Shown here: in pieces, positions 1-8,211 of the stretch
Position numbering within the stretch: the first letter of the stretch is position 1
How the letters are laid out: each line of letters opens with the position of its first letter
Origin: Paenarthrobacter aurescens
GTDB lineage: Bacteria; Actinomycetota; Actinomycetes; Actinomycetales; Micrococcaceae
Direction of reading: 5' to 3'
Length of the DNA: 64,000 bases
Assembly: GCF_025421775.1 (NCBI RefSeq)
Contig: NZ_JAOEFX010000008.1
Span: 62,001 to 126,000 of the forward strand
Notes under the pieces: model-generated
The model's input: only the letters and a program-made list of their open reading frames with translations
What the model was told of the DNA's origin: nothing
Databases searched by the model: none
Position numbers and translations under genes: made by a program

Positions 1-214
1 GCTGACCCAGCAAGTCCAGGCCGGAACCGTCCGGCAAGTACACATCAAGCAACACCAGGTCCGGGCGCAGGCTGTGGATCGCCTGCAACGCCTGGGAGAC
101 CGAGCCTGCCGGAGCCAAGGCCATGAAACCGGCCACTGAATCCACATAGGCAGCATGCAGTCTTGCCACGTGGAAATCGTCATCCACGATCAATACCCTC
201 AAGTCTTCAGCCAC
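1..214 (-). CDS. Response regulator, CitB/DcuR type (partial, 3' end outside window)
   Basis: Only the first 71 or so residues of the receiver domain are inside the window; the gene runs off the left edge. The translation begins VAEDLRVLIVDDDFHVARLH and contains the acidic pocket (VDDD near residues 10-13) and the phospho-acceptor Asp in LLDVYLPDGSG. The GTG start at 214 overlaps the 3' end of the histidine kinase by 8 bases, so the two are translationally coupled. By analogy with CitB/DcuR partners of CitA-type kinases it should carry a C-terminal DNA-binding domain and activate the divergent citrate transporter. That target is inferred from position. Receiver identity is clear; the subfamily is taken from the kinase. 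Confidence 0.9.
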   Translation of the reverse strand, partial: MAEDLRVLIVDDDFHVARLHAAYVDSVAGFMALAPAGSVSQALQAIHSLRPDLVLLDVYLPDGSGLDLLGQ

Positions 215-1925
215 TGTGGTCCTCTCTCGATGTAGAGCGGGCATCTGCATCGGCTGAATCCATGACGCCCGGGATGGTCGCCATGAATACGGCGCCCGGC
301 CCGCCTTCGCTGCCTGGCTCCAGGAGGCGGACATCTCCACCCCGGCGCCGCGCAAGCTGCCTTACCAAAGCCAGCCCCAAACCTTGCCCAGCCCCCGAGC
401 GTACCGGTTGTTCCGACGTCGTGAATCCCTCGGCGAAGACCTCCTCGGGTTCCAGTCTCCCCAAACCGTCGCCGGAGTCGCCCACCACGATGTGCAGGGT
501 GCCGCCGTTGTGGTCAGTGAAGTCGTCCAGCAGCTCAACTTCCACCCACCGTTCCGTGGCGGAACCGGCGACGGCGGCACTCACCGCGTTGTCTATGAGG
601 TTGCCGAGCACTGTGGTGACGTCCTGCGGATCGGCCACGTGTCCCCGGACCAGTGTTTCGGGCCCGATGCGGAGGGCGACGCCGCGCTCCGATGCCTCCA
701 CGCTCTTGGCGCCAACAAAGGCCTGGAGATACGTGTCCTGGAGGAGTTCGGCCTGCTCCACGGGGAACTTCAATGGTCCCGTAGCGGAGATCCGGGCCAG
801 GTACTCCTTGGCGGAGTCGTACTGTCCGATGCTCATGAAACCGGCGATGGTGTGGAGCTGGTTGGCGAACTCGTGGCGTTGTGCGCGGAGGGCCGTGGAC
901 ATGGTTCCCACGGCATCCAGCTGGCGGGTCAGTTGCTGCAGCTCAGTGCGGTCGCGCAGCATGACCACCCACCCGAGGTCCTCCTGCCGGTGCCACGCCT
1001 TGCGCGCGCTGGCCACCAGAACGCGTCCGCCCGCCACTATTTCGACGGCCTCCGCGTCACGGGCTGCCGGCTGCGTGAGCTGCTTGAGCTGTTCAGGGAC
1101 AGCTGCGGAAGCCCAGTCCTGTCCGGTGGCATCGGGCATGTCCAGGAGCCTTGCTGCGGCTGCATTGAAGACCGAGATGCGGCCATCCGCGGCGATGCCG
1201 ACCACTCCGTCATCCACGCCTTGGAGTACTGCCACTTGGTCGTGGACCAGAGTGCTGATTTCCTCCGGTTCCAAGCCGAGCGTTAGCCGCTGCAACCTGT
1301 GCCGGAGCAGGAAGGACGCGAGCACGCCTGCGAGCAGCGCGCCGCCGGCGGTGAGTGCAATGGGCACAATGTCACGTGCCAGGCTCTTGCTGAGGGACTC
1401 CACGGAATAGCCGACGCTGACTTCGCCAACAATCGTGTCAGAGCTGTCCGGCGCGTACACCGGTACTTTCGCGCCTGCCGAGGGTCCCAGTGTCCCGGTG
1501 TTCCGCGTCGTGATTTCTTCGCCGCCGAGTGCCACGGAGGGGTCCGTGCTGACCCGTTCCCCGAGCCGTGCGGTCTCGGGGTGGGCAAGGCGCAGGCCGG
1601 TTTCGTCCGTGATGACCACAAACAAGGCGCCGGTACGCACCCGCACCGCCTCGGCCGCAGCCTGCAGGGGACCCGCGGCGAGGACATCCGGGGGAGGCGT
1701 TCCCTCTTCCTTGCTGATCTCTTGGACGCGGGCCCGGATATCCGGATCCGCGGCGACCGTCCTGGCCAGTGTGAGCGCTTGGTTTTCGGCTTCGGTGCCG
1801 ATCCGTTCGTAGACCAGCCAGCCGTGGACAACGCCGCTGAGCAGCACCACCAAGAGGACAACGCCCAGCTGGAGGAGGAGGGTTTGGGTGGAGAAACGCA
1901 TACTTACCCTGCTGAATCGTGGCAC
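207..1925 (-). CDS. Sensor histidine kinase, CitA/DcuS family
   Basis: Membrane sensor kinase for extracellular carboxylates, probably citrate or a related C4/C6 acid given the divergent CitMHS transporter. Seen in order: a first membrane segment (about residues 17-37), an extracytoplasmic Cache/PDC-like sensor of about 130 residues, a second membrane segment (IALTAGGALLAGVLASFLL), a PAS-like segment (GVVGIAADGRISVFN), the SpoB-type phospho-acceptor box (RAQRHEFANQLHTIAG) typical of CitA/DcuS, and HATPase motifs (NLIDNA, GDSGDGLG, GQGLGLALVRQL). I chose the GTG start at 1925 because AAAGGAG lies just upstream; an ATG at 1901 (MRFSTQ) is the alternative. The 572-residue length suits the family. 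It overlaps the response-regulator start, forming one operon. Confidence 0.9.
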   Translation of the reverse strand: MPRFSRVSMRFSTQTLLLQLGVVLLVVLLSGVVHGWLVYERIGTEAENQALTLARTVAADPDIRARVQEISKEEGTPPPDVLAAGPLQAAAEAVRVRTGALFVVITDETGLRLAHPETARLGERVSTDPSVALGGEEITTRNTGTLGPSAGAKVPVYAPDSSDTIVGEVSVGYSVESLSKSLARDIVPIALTAGGALLAGVLASFLLRHRLQRLTLGLEPEEISTLVHDQVAVLQGVDDGVVGIAADGRISVFNAAAARLLDMPDATGQDWASAAVPEQLKQLTQPAARDAEAVEIVAGGRVLVASARKAWHRQEDLGWVVMLRDRTELQQLTRQLDAVGTMSTALRAQRHEFANQLHTIAGFMSIGQYDSAKEYLARISATGPLKFPVEQAELLQDTYLQAFVGAKSVEASERGVALRIGPETLVRGHVADPQDVTTVLGNLIDNAVSAAVAGSATERWVEVELLDDFTDHNGGTLHIVVGDSGDGLGRLEPEEVFAEGFTTSEQPVRSGAGQGLGLALVRQLARRRGGDVRLLEPGSEGGPGAVFMATIPGVMDSADADARSTSREDHSG

Positions 1926-2099
1926 CCTTGCTCCTTTCCTCCAGCTCCATTGAAGCACTGAGCACAATGCGCAAAACGTTCGCAACGAGCAGTATTCCCA
2001 ACAATTCCCGGAAACCCCGGCCAGTGACGGGCGCCACCATATCGTCTGTAGTGCGCATCACACCGACGTGGCGCCATTCACAGTAGTAAGGAGCCGGCC

Positions 2100-3602
2100 G
2101 TGCTGGTTTTGCTTGGATTCGCAATGATTGCGGTATTCATGGTCCTGATCATGACCAAAAAATTGACGCCCGTTCTGGCGCTGATCATCGTCCCCACCGT
2201 CTTTGGCCTATTCGCCGGGGCAGGCCTCGGAATCGGCGACATGGTGATGGACTCAATGAAGTCCATGACATCCACGGCCGCGCTCCTCATGTTCGCCATC
2301 ATCTACTTCGGCCTGATGATCGACGTCGGACTGTTCGACCCCCTGGTGAAGTTCATCCTGCGCAAGCTGGGTAACGACCCCGCCAAGGTTGTCCTCGGCA
2401 CCGCGATCCTCGCCGCGGCAGTCTCCCTGGACGGCGACGGCTCCACCACCTTCATCCTCACCACTGCCGCCATGCTCCCGGTGTACCTGCGACTCAAGAT
2501 GAGCCCCGTGGTCCTCACCTGCGTCGCGGGCCTCGCCAACGGCACCATGAACATCCTCCCTTGGGGCGGTCCCACCGCCCGCGCAGCCACCGCGCTGCAC
2601 CTCGATGTCAACGACGTCTTCGTCCCCATGGTCCCGTCCCTCATCGTTGGCCTCATCGTGGTCCTGGTCTTCGCCTGGCTGCTCGGCCTGCAGGAACGCA
2701 ACCGCCTCCGCACCACTGCCCCCGAAATTTGGGGCGACGTCGCCGATCCTGCAGAAGCGTTCGACGGCGGCACCGGCCACGGCGGTTCAGTCGCCGCGGG
2801 CTCGGGCTCGGGTTCAGGCTTCGGCGCCGGCCGCTTCGGCTTTGGCCGCAACGGCTCCACCGCAGGCAAGCCGGGAACCGGCGGAGGATCCGGCGTCGCA
2901 GTTCTCGAAGACCCTGCCACCCTGGTGGACGACCACGACACCGCCATGGCGGACACCGCACTGGACCCCAACCGCTCCACCCTGCGTCCCCAGCTGTTCT
3001 GGTTCAACCTTGGCCTGACCGTCGCCGTCATGGCCGTCCTGGTGGCCAACATCGTGCCGCTGCCGTTCGTCTTCATGGTGGGCTCCGCGATCGCCCTGCT
3101 GGTCAACTTCCCCAAGGTCAAGGACCAGGGCGCCCAGCTGATCGCGCACGCACCGTCCATCGTCGCGGTGGTCAGCATGGTCATGGCAGCCGCAGTCCTC
3201 ACCGGCGTCCTCAACGGCACCGGCATGGTCAAGGCAATGTCCGAGTGGCTCGTCCAGATCATCCCCGCCGACATGGGTCCGTTCATGGCAGTCATCACCG
3301 GCCTGCTCAGCATCCCGATGACGTTCTTCATGAGCAACGACGCTTTCTACTTCGGCGTCCTGCCGGTCCTGTCCGAAACCGCAGCCCACTACGGCGTCGA
3401 CGCAGCAGACATGGCCCGCGCCTCCATCACCGGCCAGCCCTTCCACCTGCAAAGCCCGTTGGTCCCGGCCATCCTCCTGCTGGTATCCCTGGCCAAGGTT
3501 GACCTGGGCGACCACCACAAAAAGGTCCTGTGGCGCACGGCAGTCGTCTCGATCGTCATGCTGGCAGTCGGTGTCCTGACCGGAGCCATCGGCATCGGCT
3601 AA
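2100..3602 (+). CDS. CitMHS family citrate (metal-citrate):proton symporter
   Basis: Inner-membrane secondary transporter of the CitMHS family, which takes up citrate complexed with divalent metal in symport with protons. The 500-residue protein has about 11-12 hydrophobic segments. It contains the family-like stretches LDGDGSTTFILTTAA and FFMSNDAFYFGVLPVL and a conserved C-terminal GQPFHLQSPLVPA region. GTG start with TAAGGAG 7-8 bases upstream. The central cytoplasmic loop (about residues 222-270) is expanded with Gly/Ser-rich low-complexity sequence (GSGSGSGFGAGRFGFGRNG), longer than I expect for BmCitM-like proteins. Divergent from a CitA/CitB-type two-component system, its likely activator. 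Family assignment is firm; the substrate metal is not readable from sequence. Confidence 0.9.
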   Translation: MLVLLGFAMIAVFMVLIMTKKLTPVLALIIVPTVFGLFAGAGLGIGDMVMDSMKSMTSTAALLMFAIIYFGLMIDVGLFDPLVKFILRKLGNDPAKVVLGTAILAAAVSLDGDGSTTFILTTAAMLPVYLRLKMSPVVLTCVAGLANGTMNILPWGGPTARAATALHLDVNDVFVPMVPSLIVGLIVVLVFAWLLGLQERNRLRTTAPEIWGDVADPAEAFDGGTGHGGSVAAGSGSGSGFGAGRFGFGRNGSTAGKPGTGGGSGVAVLEDPATLVDDHDTAMADTALDPNRSTLRPQLFWFNLGLTVAVMAVLVANIVPLPFVFMVGSAIALLVNFPKVKDQGAQLIAHAPSIVAVVSMVMAAAVLTGVLNGTGMVKAMSEWLVQIIPADMGPFMAVITGLLSIPMTFFMSNDAFYFGVLPVLSETAAHYGVDAADMARASITGQPFHLQSPLVPAILLLVSLAKVDLGDHHKKVLWRTAVVSIVMLAVGVLTGAIGIG

Positions 3603-3659
3603 CCTGCCGCGCAGCACCCCAACCCGGGTGCGCCGCAGGCGCAAACCGGCCCAAGCATC

Positions 3660-3746
3660 CTCCCGGGGGCGGTCTGAAATGGCCGCCCTCGGGAGCAAAA
3701 GGACCCAGACATCCTCCGGAGGGCGGCCCGAAGCGGCCGCCCTCCG
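3660..3746. repeat. Two tandem REP-like palindromes
   Basis: Two related imperfect copies of about 45 bp, each starting CATCCTCC and each able to form a GC-rich hairpin. The first pairs 3660-3674 with 3681-3695 (a few G-T or mismatched pairs). The second pairs 3717-3728 with 3735-3746 perfectly (12 bp, 6-base loop). They lie downstream of the citrate transporter and could terminate transcription or be dispersed palindromic repeats. No T-run follows either. Confidence 0.6.
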
Positions 3747-3750
3747 CGTG

Positions 3751-4065
3751 CTCGCTCGTCCCTCGCTTAGACGCACGCTTCCGGGCACCCGCTTCAGCCC
3801 GCGCAGCACCCGGATGCCTTGTTCGTTCCGTGTGAAGGGCCACCCGCTTCATTCCGCGCAGCGAAGAAAGTCCCATCCCGCGTTCCGATCAAGCCCACCC
3901 AGCCCACGTCCCCAACCCAACGGGAAAGCAAAGTGCAAATGGTCCGCTCAGCCGTCTTTGTGGTTGGGTCCCGAAGTGGGGTGGGTGCCGACCGCAAGGT
4001 GAGATGGGCAATAGGCGGCGGCCGGAGACATCCTGCCGGTCGCGTCTAAGCGAGGAACGAGCGAG
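3751..4065. repeat. 24-bp inverted repeat pair
   Basis: CTCGCTCGTCCCTCGCTTAG and four further bases at 3751-3774 recur as the reverse complement at 4042-4065 with one mismatch. The arms enclose about 270 bp without a convincing gene; open frames there have no recognisable domain and poor coding bias. No transposase is present between the arms, so this may be a non-autonomous element (MITE-like) or a dispersed genomic repeat. Confidence 0.55.
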
Positions 4066-4157
4066 CGACCAAAGGATCGTCTGCGGCAAGCCGCCGAAGT
4101 CGACCACAGCCACCCCGGCGGGCGGCAGCCCGCGTACGGCGGCACACCCAAGACAAG

Positions 4158-4163
4158 TAGACT
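4158..4163 (+). promoter_or_regulatory. Candidate -10 element (TAGACT) for gatCAB
   Basis: TAGACT lies 38 bases before the gatC start. The same hexamer occurs at a suitable distance before metY (33420) and before the metX riboswitch (34974), supporting it as a sigma-70-type -10 in this genome. No convincing -35 is visible. Confidence 0.35.
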
Positions 4164-4200
4164 GGTTCGGAAAACCATTTGAACTTTGCAGGGGAGATCC

Positions 4201-4497
4201 ATGGCTGCGATCAACCGTGACGACGTCGCGCATCTTGCGCGTCTGGCTCACATTGAAATGAGTGCCGAAGAACTGGACAGGATGGCTGTTGAGCTTGCTG
4301 TCATCGTGGATTCGGTGAAGAGCGTGAGCGAAGCTGCGGGGGATGATGTCCCGGCGACGTCGCACCCGATTCCGTTGACCAACGTGTTCCGTGAGGACGT
4401 TGTGGGCCACACGTTCACGGCTGAGCAGGCATTGTCCGGCGCTCCGGATGCTTACGAGAACCGTTTCAAGGTCCCGGCAATCCTGGATGAGGGCTAA
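4201..4497 (+). CDS. gatC: Asp-tRNA(Asn)/Glu-tRNA(Gln) amidotransferase subunit C
   Basis: Small structural subunit that stabilises the GatA-GatB interface of the tRNA-dependent amidotransferase, which converts misacylated Glu-tRNA(Gln) and/or Asp-tRNA(Asn) to the correct amide. The 98-residue protein starts MAAINRDDVAHLARLAHIEM and matches the family's N-terminal helix and the usual length. The ATG at 4201 follows AGGGGAG. An in-frame ATG five codons upstream lacks a suitable ribosome site. First gene of gatC-gatA-gatB, with gatA four bases after its stop. Confidence 0.97.
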   Translation: MAAINRDDVAHLARLAHIEMSAEELDRMAVELAVIVDSVKSVSEAAGDDVPATSHPIPLTNVFREDVVGHTFTAEQALSGAPDAYENRFKVPAILDEG

Positions 4498-4501
4498 TCA
4501 C

Positions 4502-6055
4502 ATGACTGAACTGAAAAACGAACTCATACGCCACTCCGCTGCCGATCTCGCTGCGAAGCTTGCTGCCCGTGAGGTTACCGCCGTTGAGGTAACGCAGGCG
4601 CACCTTGACCGCATTGCGGACGTTGACGGCCAGGTTAACGCGTTCCTGCACGTCAACAGCGAAGAGGCTTTGGCTGTTGCGGCCGAGGTTGACGCTGCCC
4701 GTGCTGCCGGCGGCGCTGCTGCTGAAGAACTGCATGCCCTTGCTGGTGTGCCGATTGCGGTCAAGGACCTCATCGTGACGATTGGCCAGCCGACGACGGC
4801 TGGTTCGAAGATTCTCGAGGGTTGGCACAGCCCGTACGACGCCACTGTGGTGAAGAAGCTGCGCGCGGCCAAGATGCCGATCCTGGGTAAGACCAACCTG
4901 GATGAATTCGCCATGGGCTCCTCCACGGAGCACTCGGCGTACGGGCCCACCCGCAACCCGTGGGACCTGGACCGCATTCCCGGTGGTTCGGGCGGTGGCT
5001 CCGCTGCCGCCGTCGCCGCTTTTGAAGCGCCGCTGGCGCTCGGTACCGATACCGGTGGCTCCATCCGCCAGCCGGGTGCCGTCACCGGAACCGTTGGCGT
5101 GAAGCCGACGTACGGTGCGGTGTCCCGTTACGGCGCCATTGCCATGGCGTCGTCGCTGGACCAGATCGGCCCGGTTTCCCGAACGGTGCTGGACTCGGCC
5201 TTGCTGCAGGAAGTCATCGGCGGCCACGATCCGTTTGACTCCACGTCACTCACCGATCCGTTCAATGACCTTGTTGCTGCGGCCCGCGTGGGCAACGTGG
5301 CCGGCATGAAGATCGGAATCGTCAAGGAACTTCACGGCGAGGGCTACCAGGCCGGCGTCGAGAACCGTTTCAACGAGTCCCTTCAGCTGCTGAAGGATGC
5401 CGGTGCTGAAATCGTCGAGGTTTCCTGCCCCAACCTGAAGTACGCCCTGGGTGCGTACTACCTGATCATGCCGTCCGAGGTGTCCAGCAACCTGGCCAAG
5501 TTCGACGGTGTCCGCTTCGGCATGCGCGTACTGCCCAAGGATGGTCCCATGACCATCGAGCGCGTCATGGGTGCTACCCGCGCCGCCGGCTTCGGTGACG
5601 AGGTCAAGCGACGCATCATCCTGGGTACCTACGCACTGAGCGCTGGCTACTACGACGCTTACTACGGCTCCGCGCAGAAGGTCCGCACTCTGATCCAGCG
5701 CGACTTCGACGCCGCGTTCGCCAAGGCCGATGTCCTGATCTCCCCGACGGCGCCCACCACGGCGTTCAAGCTGGGGGAGAAGCTGGACGATCCGCTGGCA
5801 ATGTACTTGAACGACGTCGCAACCATCCCGGCCAACCTGGCTGGTATCCCTGGTCTGTCCCTCCCGGGCGGACTCGCTGACGAGGATGGGTTGCCCGTTG
5901 GGATCCAGTTGCTGGCTCCGGCCCGCCAGGATGCCCGCCTGTACCGCGTGGGTGCGGTCCTCGAAACCATGCTTGAAGAGAAGTGGGGTGGCCCGATGCT
6001 TGCGCAGGCGCCTGAGCTTTCATCAGCTTCAACCACCGCCGGAGGTTCCAACTAA
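4502..6055 (+). CDS. gatA: Asp-tRNA(Asn)/Glu-tRNA(Gln) amidotransferase subunit A (amidase)
   Basis: Glutaminase/amidase subunit that releases ammonia from glutamine for transfer to the misacylated tRNA held by GatB. The 517-residue protein has the amidase-signature fold. The expected Ser-cisSer-Lys triad is visible: Lys88 in GVPIAVKDL, Ser163 in GGSGGGSAAA and Ser187 in TDTGGSIRQPG, with the spacing (75 and 99 residues from Lys) usual for the family. The ATG start at 4502 (MTELKNELIR) is 4 bases after the gatC stop. The stop overlaps the gatB start (TAATG), so translation is coupled. Confidence 0.97.
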   Translation: MTELKNELIRHSAADLAAKLAAREVTAVEVTQAHLDRIADVDGQVNAFLHVNSEEALAVAAEVDAARAAGGAAAEELHALAGVPIAVKDLIVTIGQPTTAGSKILEGWHSPYDATVVKKLRAAKMPILGKTNLDEFAMGSSTEHSAYGPTRNPWDLDRIPGGSGGGSAAAVAAFEAPLALGTDTGGSIRQPGAVTGTVGVKPTYGAVSRYGAIAMASSLDQIGPVSRTVLDSALLQEVIGGHDPFDSTSLTDPFNDLVAAARVGNVAGMKIGIVKELHGEGYQAGVENRFNESLQLLKDAGAEIVEVSCPNLKYALGAYYLIMPSEVSSNLAKFDGVRFGMRVLPKDGPMTIERVMGATRAAGFGDEVKRRIILGTYALSAGYYDAYYGSAQKVRTLIQRDFDAAFAKADVLISPTAPTTAFKLGEKLDDPLAMYLNDVATIPANLAGIPGLSLPGGLADEDGLPVGIQLLAPARQDARLYRVGAVLETMLEEKWGGPMLAQAPELSSASTTAGGSN

Positions 6056-7563
6056 TGTCCGTCGACGCAACCCTGAGCTTCGAAGAGGCCATGGAGAAGT
6101 ACGATCCCGTCCTGGGGTTTGAGGTCCACGTGGAGCTCAACACCAAGACCAAGATGTTCTCCTCCGCGCCGAACGTGTTTGGTGACGAGCCGAACACCAA
6201 CGTCAACGAGGTTGACCTGGGCATGCCCGGCGTTCTTCCGGTGGTGAACAAGACGGCTGTGGAGTCTTCCATCAAGATCGGCCTTGCCCTGAACTGCAAG
6301 ATCGCCGAATCCTGCCGCTTTGCCCGGAAGAACTACTTCTACCCGGACACCCCCAAGAACTTCCAGACCTCGCAGTACGACGAGCCGATCGCCTACGACG
6401 GTTACCTCGACATCGAGCTGGAGGACGGCACGGTCTTCCGCGTGGAGATCGAACGCGCCCACATGGAGGAAGACGCCGGCAAGCTGACCCACATGGGTGG
6501 CGCCGCGGGCCGCATCCAGGGTGCCGACTACTCGCTGGTGGACTACAACCGTTCGGGTGTGCCGCTTGTGGAGATCGTCACCAAGCCGATTGAGGGCGCG
6601 GGCAGCCGTGCGCCTGAGCTGGCCAAAGCGTACGTCGCTGCTGTTCGCGAGATCGTGAAGAACCTTGGTGTTTCCGATGCCAAGATGGAGCGCGGAAACG
6701 TCCGTTGCGACGCCAACGTTTCCTTGCGCCCGCACGGCCGTGAGCGCTTCGGCATCCGTTCGGAAACCAAGAACGTGAACTCGTTGCGCGCCGTCGAGCA
6801 CGCCGTCCGCTATGAAATCCAGCGCCACGCTGCCGTCCTGGATTCCGGCGAGCCGGTCATCCAGGAGACACGCCACTGGCACGAGGACACGCGTTCGACG
6901 ACGTCGGGCCGGCCCAAGTCCGATGCTGACGATTACCGCTACTTCCCGGAGCCGGACCTGGTTCCCGTCGTCGCGTCCCGTGAGTGGGTGGAGGAGCTCC
7001 GCGCTACCCTTCCCGAGCCGCCGGCCGAGCGCCGGAAGCGCCTCAAGGAAGCTTGGGGCTACTCGGACTTGGAGTTCCGTGACGTGGTGAACGCCGGTGT
7101 CATGGACTCCATTGAGGAGACCATTGCAGCAGGAGCGTCCGCAGATGTTGCCCGTAAGTGGTGGATGGGTGAGATCGTTGGCCGCGCCAAGGTGGCCGAC
7201 GTCGATCCTTCCGAGCTGGGCGTCACTCCGCAGGTCATCGTCGAGCTGAACAAGCTCGTCGAAGACGGCAAGATCAACAACAAGATGGCCACCCAGGTCC
7301 TGGACGGCGTCCTCGCCGGCGAAGGAACCCCGGCGGAGATCGTCGAGAAGCGCGGCCTTGCGGTTGTGTCCGACGACGGTCCCCTCCTGGAAGCCATCGA
7401 CGCCGCACTCGCAGCGCAGCCGGACGTCGCGGAGAAGATCCGTGGCGGCAAGGTCCAGGCCATCGGTGCGATTGTTGGCGGCGTCATGAAGGCCACCCGT
7501 GGCCAGGCAGACGCAGGCCGCGTCCGCGAGCTGATCCTGGAGAAGCTCGGCGTAGAAGGCTAA
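6055..7563 (+). CDS. gatB: Asp-tRNA(Asn)/Glu-tRNA(Gln) amidotransferase subunit B
   Basis: tRNA-binding and kinase-like subunit that phosphorylates the misacylated aminoacyl group and completes transamidation. The 502-residue protein shows the GatB N-terminal catalytic cradle (GFEVHVELNTKTKMFSSAPN), the conserved ERAHMEEDAGKLTHMG block, SLVDYNRSGVPLVEIVT, and a C-terminal YqeY-like tail helping tRNA recognition. The start overlaps the gatA stop by one base. Followed by a strong hairpin terminator at 7580-7615, so gatCAB ends here. Confidence 0.97.
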   Translation: MSVDATLSFEEAMEKYDPVLGFEVHVELNTKTKMFSSAPNVFGDEPNTNVNEVDLGMPGVLPVVNKTAVESSIKIGLALNCKIAESCRFARKNYFYPDTPKNFQTSQYDEPIAYDGYLDIELEDGTVFRVEIERAHMEEDAGKLTHMGGAAGRIQGADYSLVDYNRSGVPLVEIVTKPIEGAGSRAPELAKAYVAAVREIVKNLGVSDAKMERGNVRCDANVSLRPHGRERFGIRSETKNVNSLRAVEHAVRYEIQRHAAVLDSGEPVIQETRHWHEDTRSTTSGRPKSDADDYRYFPEPDLVPVVASREWVEELRATLPEPPAERRKRLKEAWGYSDLEFRDVVNAGVMDSIEETIAAGASADVARKWWMGEIVGRAKVADVDPSELGVTPQVIVELNKLVEDGKINNKMATQVLDGVLAGEGTPAEIVEKRGLAVVSDDGPLLEAIDAALAAQPDVAEKIRGGKVQAIGAIVGGVMKATRGQADAGRVRELILEKLGVEG

Positions 7564-7579
7564 GTCCCGCTTCAAGCAT

Positions 7580-7615
7580 CACAGTAGGCCGCAGTTTTTA
7601 CTGCGGCCTACTGTG
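7580..7615 (+). terminator. Hairpin terminator after gatB
   Basis: Perfect 15-bp stem: 7580-7594 (CACAGTAGGCCGCAG) pairs with 7601-7615 around a TTTTTA loop. There is no long T-run downstream, as is common for actinobacterial I-type terminators. It lies 16 bases after the gatB stop. Confidence 0.85.
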
Positions 7616-7636
7616 CTTTGGGCGCACAATGGATGC

Positions 7637-8194
7637 ATGGCCACTCTCAAACCAGGCCTTCGTAAGGGCCTCCTTGCCGGCGGGATCGCCGTCGCACTGA
7701 CCGGCGGCGGGGCCGCTGCTGTGTGGGCGGGCACCCAACCCAGCCCCTCGCCGTCGAGCCCTTCCGCTTCAACCGGCCCGTCCGAGTCCGCGAAGGCCCC
7801 ATCCACCGAGGGCCGTGGCCGGGCAATCCATGGCGAGCACGTCGTCAAGCAACAGGACGGGAACTACCGAACAGTCGTCACGCAAGTCGGAACCATCGAG
7901 TCCGTCAGCGACTCCGAAGTGACAGTGAAGAGCGAGGACGGCTTTGCCCAGCGGTATGTGGTCAATGCGGAGACGCGGATCGCCAAGGTGCCTGCTGATA
8001 CATCGGATCTGAGGAATGGCAGGGGCCGGCCCACGCTGCCGTCTGCCACGGCTGCCGACCTCAAGCCTGGCGACACGGTGCGCATCAGTGGGACGAAGGA
8101 CGGCGATACCGTCACGGCTACCAGGGTGGTATCGGGCGAGTTACCTGCGGGCCTCAAAGGCGGCCACGGGCACAGGGGCCACGGGCCCAAGTAA
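7637..8194 (+). CDS. Exported DUF5666-like protein
   Basis: 185-residue protein of unknown function. The N-terminus (MATLKPGLRKGLLAGGIAVALTGGGAAAVWA) is a signal peptide or single membrane anchor, followed by a Ser/Pro-rich linker (PSPSPSSPSASTGPS). The rest is a beta-rich OB-like module with phrases typical of DUF5666-type proteins (GTIESVSDSEVTVKSEDG, LKPGDTVRISGTKDG), ending in a Gly/His-rich tail (KGGHGHRGHGPK) that could bind metal. No Shine-Dalgarno is obvious before ATG 7637. Convergent with the formylglycine-generating enzyme 17 bases away. The cell-surface location is inferred. Confidence 0.75.
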   Translation: MATLKPGLRKGLLAGGIAVALTGGGAAAVWAGTQPSPSPSSPSASTGPSESAKAPSTEGRGRAIHGEHVVKQQDGNYRTVVTQVGTIESVSDSEVTVKSEDGFAQRYVVNAETRIAKVPADTSDLRNGRGRPTLPSATAADLKPGDTVRISGTKDGDTVTATRVVSGELPAGLKGGHGHRGHGPK

Positions 8195-8211
8195 GCTGCA
8201 GCGCCAATCAG

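Larger units (their letters stand above)
3603..4200. other. 598-bp non-coding region between the citrate transporter and gatC
   Basis: I find no supportable gene here. The stretch holds the palindromes and inverted repeat listed separately, plus short recurring phrases such as CCCGCTTCA..CCGCGCAGC at about 3791 and 3846. The last 45 bases contain the probable gatC promoter and ribosome binding site. Confidence 0.6.

Noticed and set aside
163..1410. 415-codon plus-strand frame opposite the histidine kinase
   Set aside because: Ser/Arg/Pro-rich translation with no domain, opposite clear H-box and HATPase motifs.
6052..7575. 507-codon open frame antisense to gatB
   Set aside because: GatB is certain on the plus strand; the antisense translation is rich in His, Asp and Val with no family signature.
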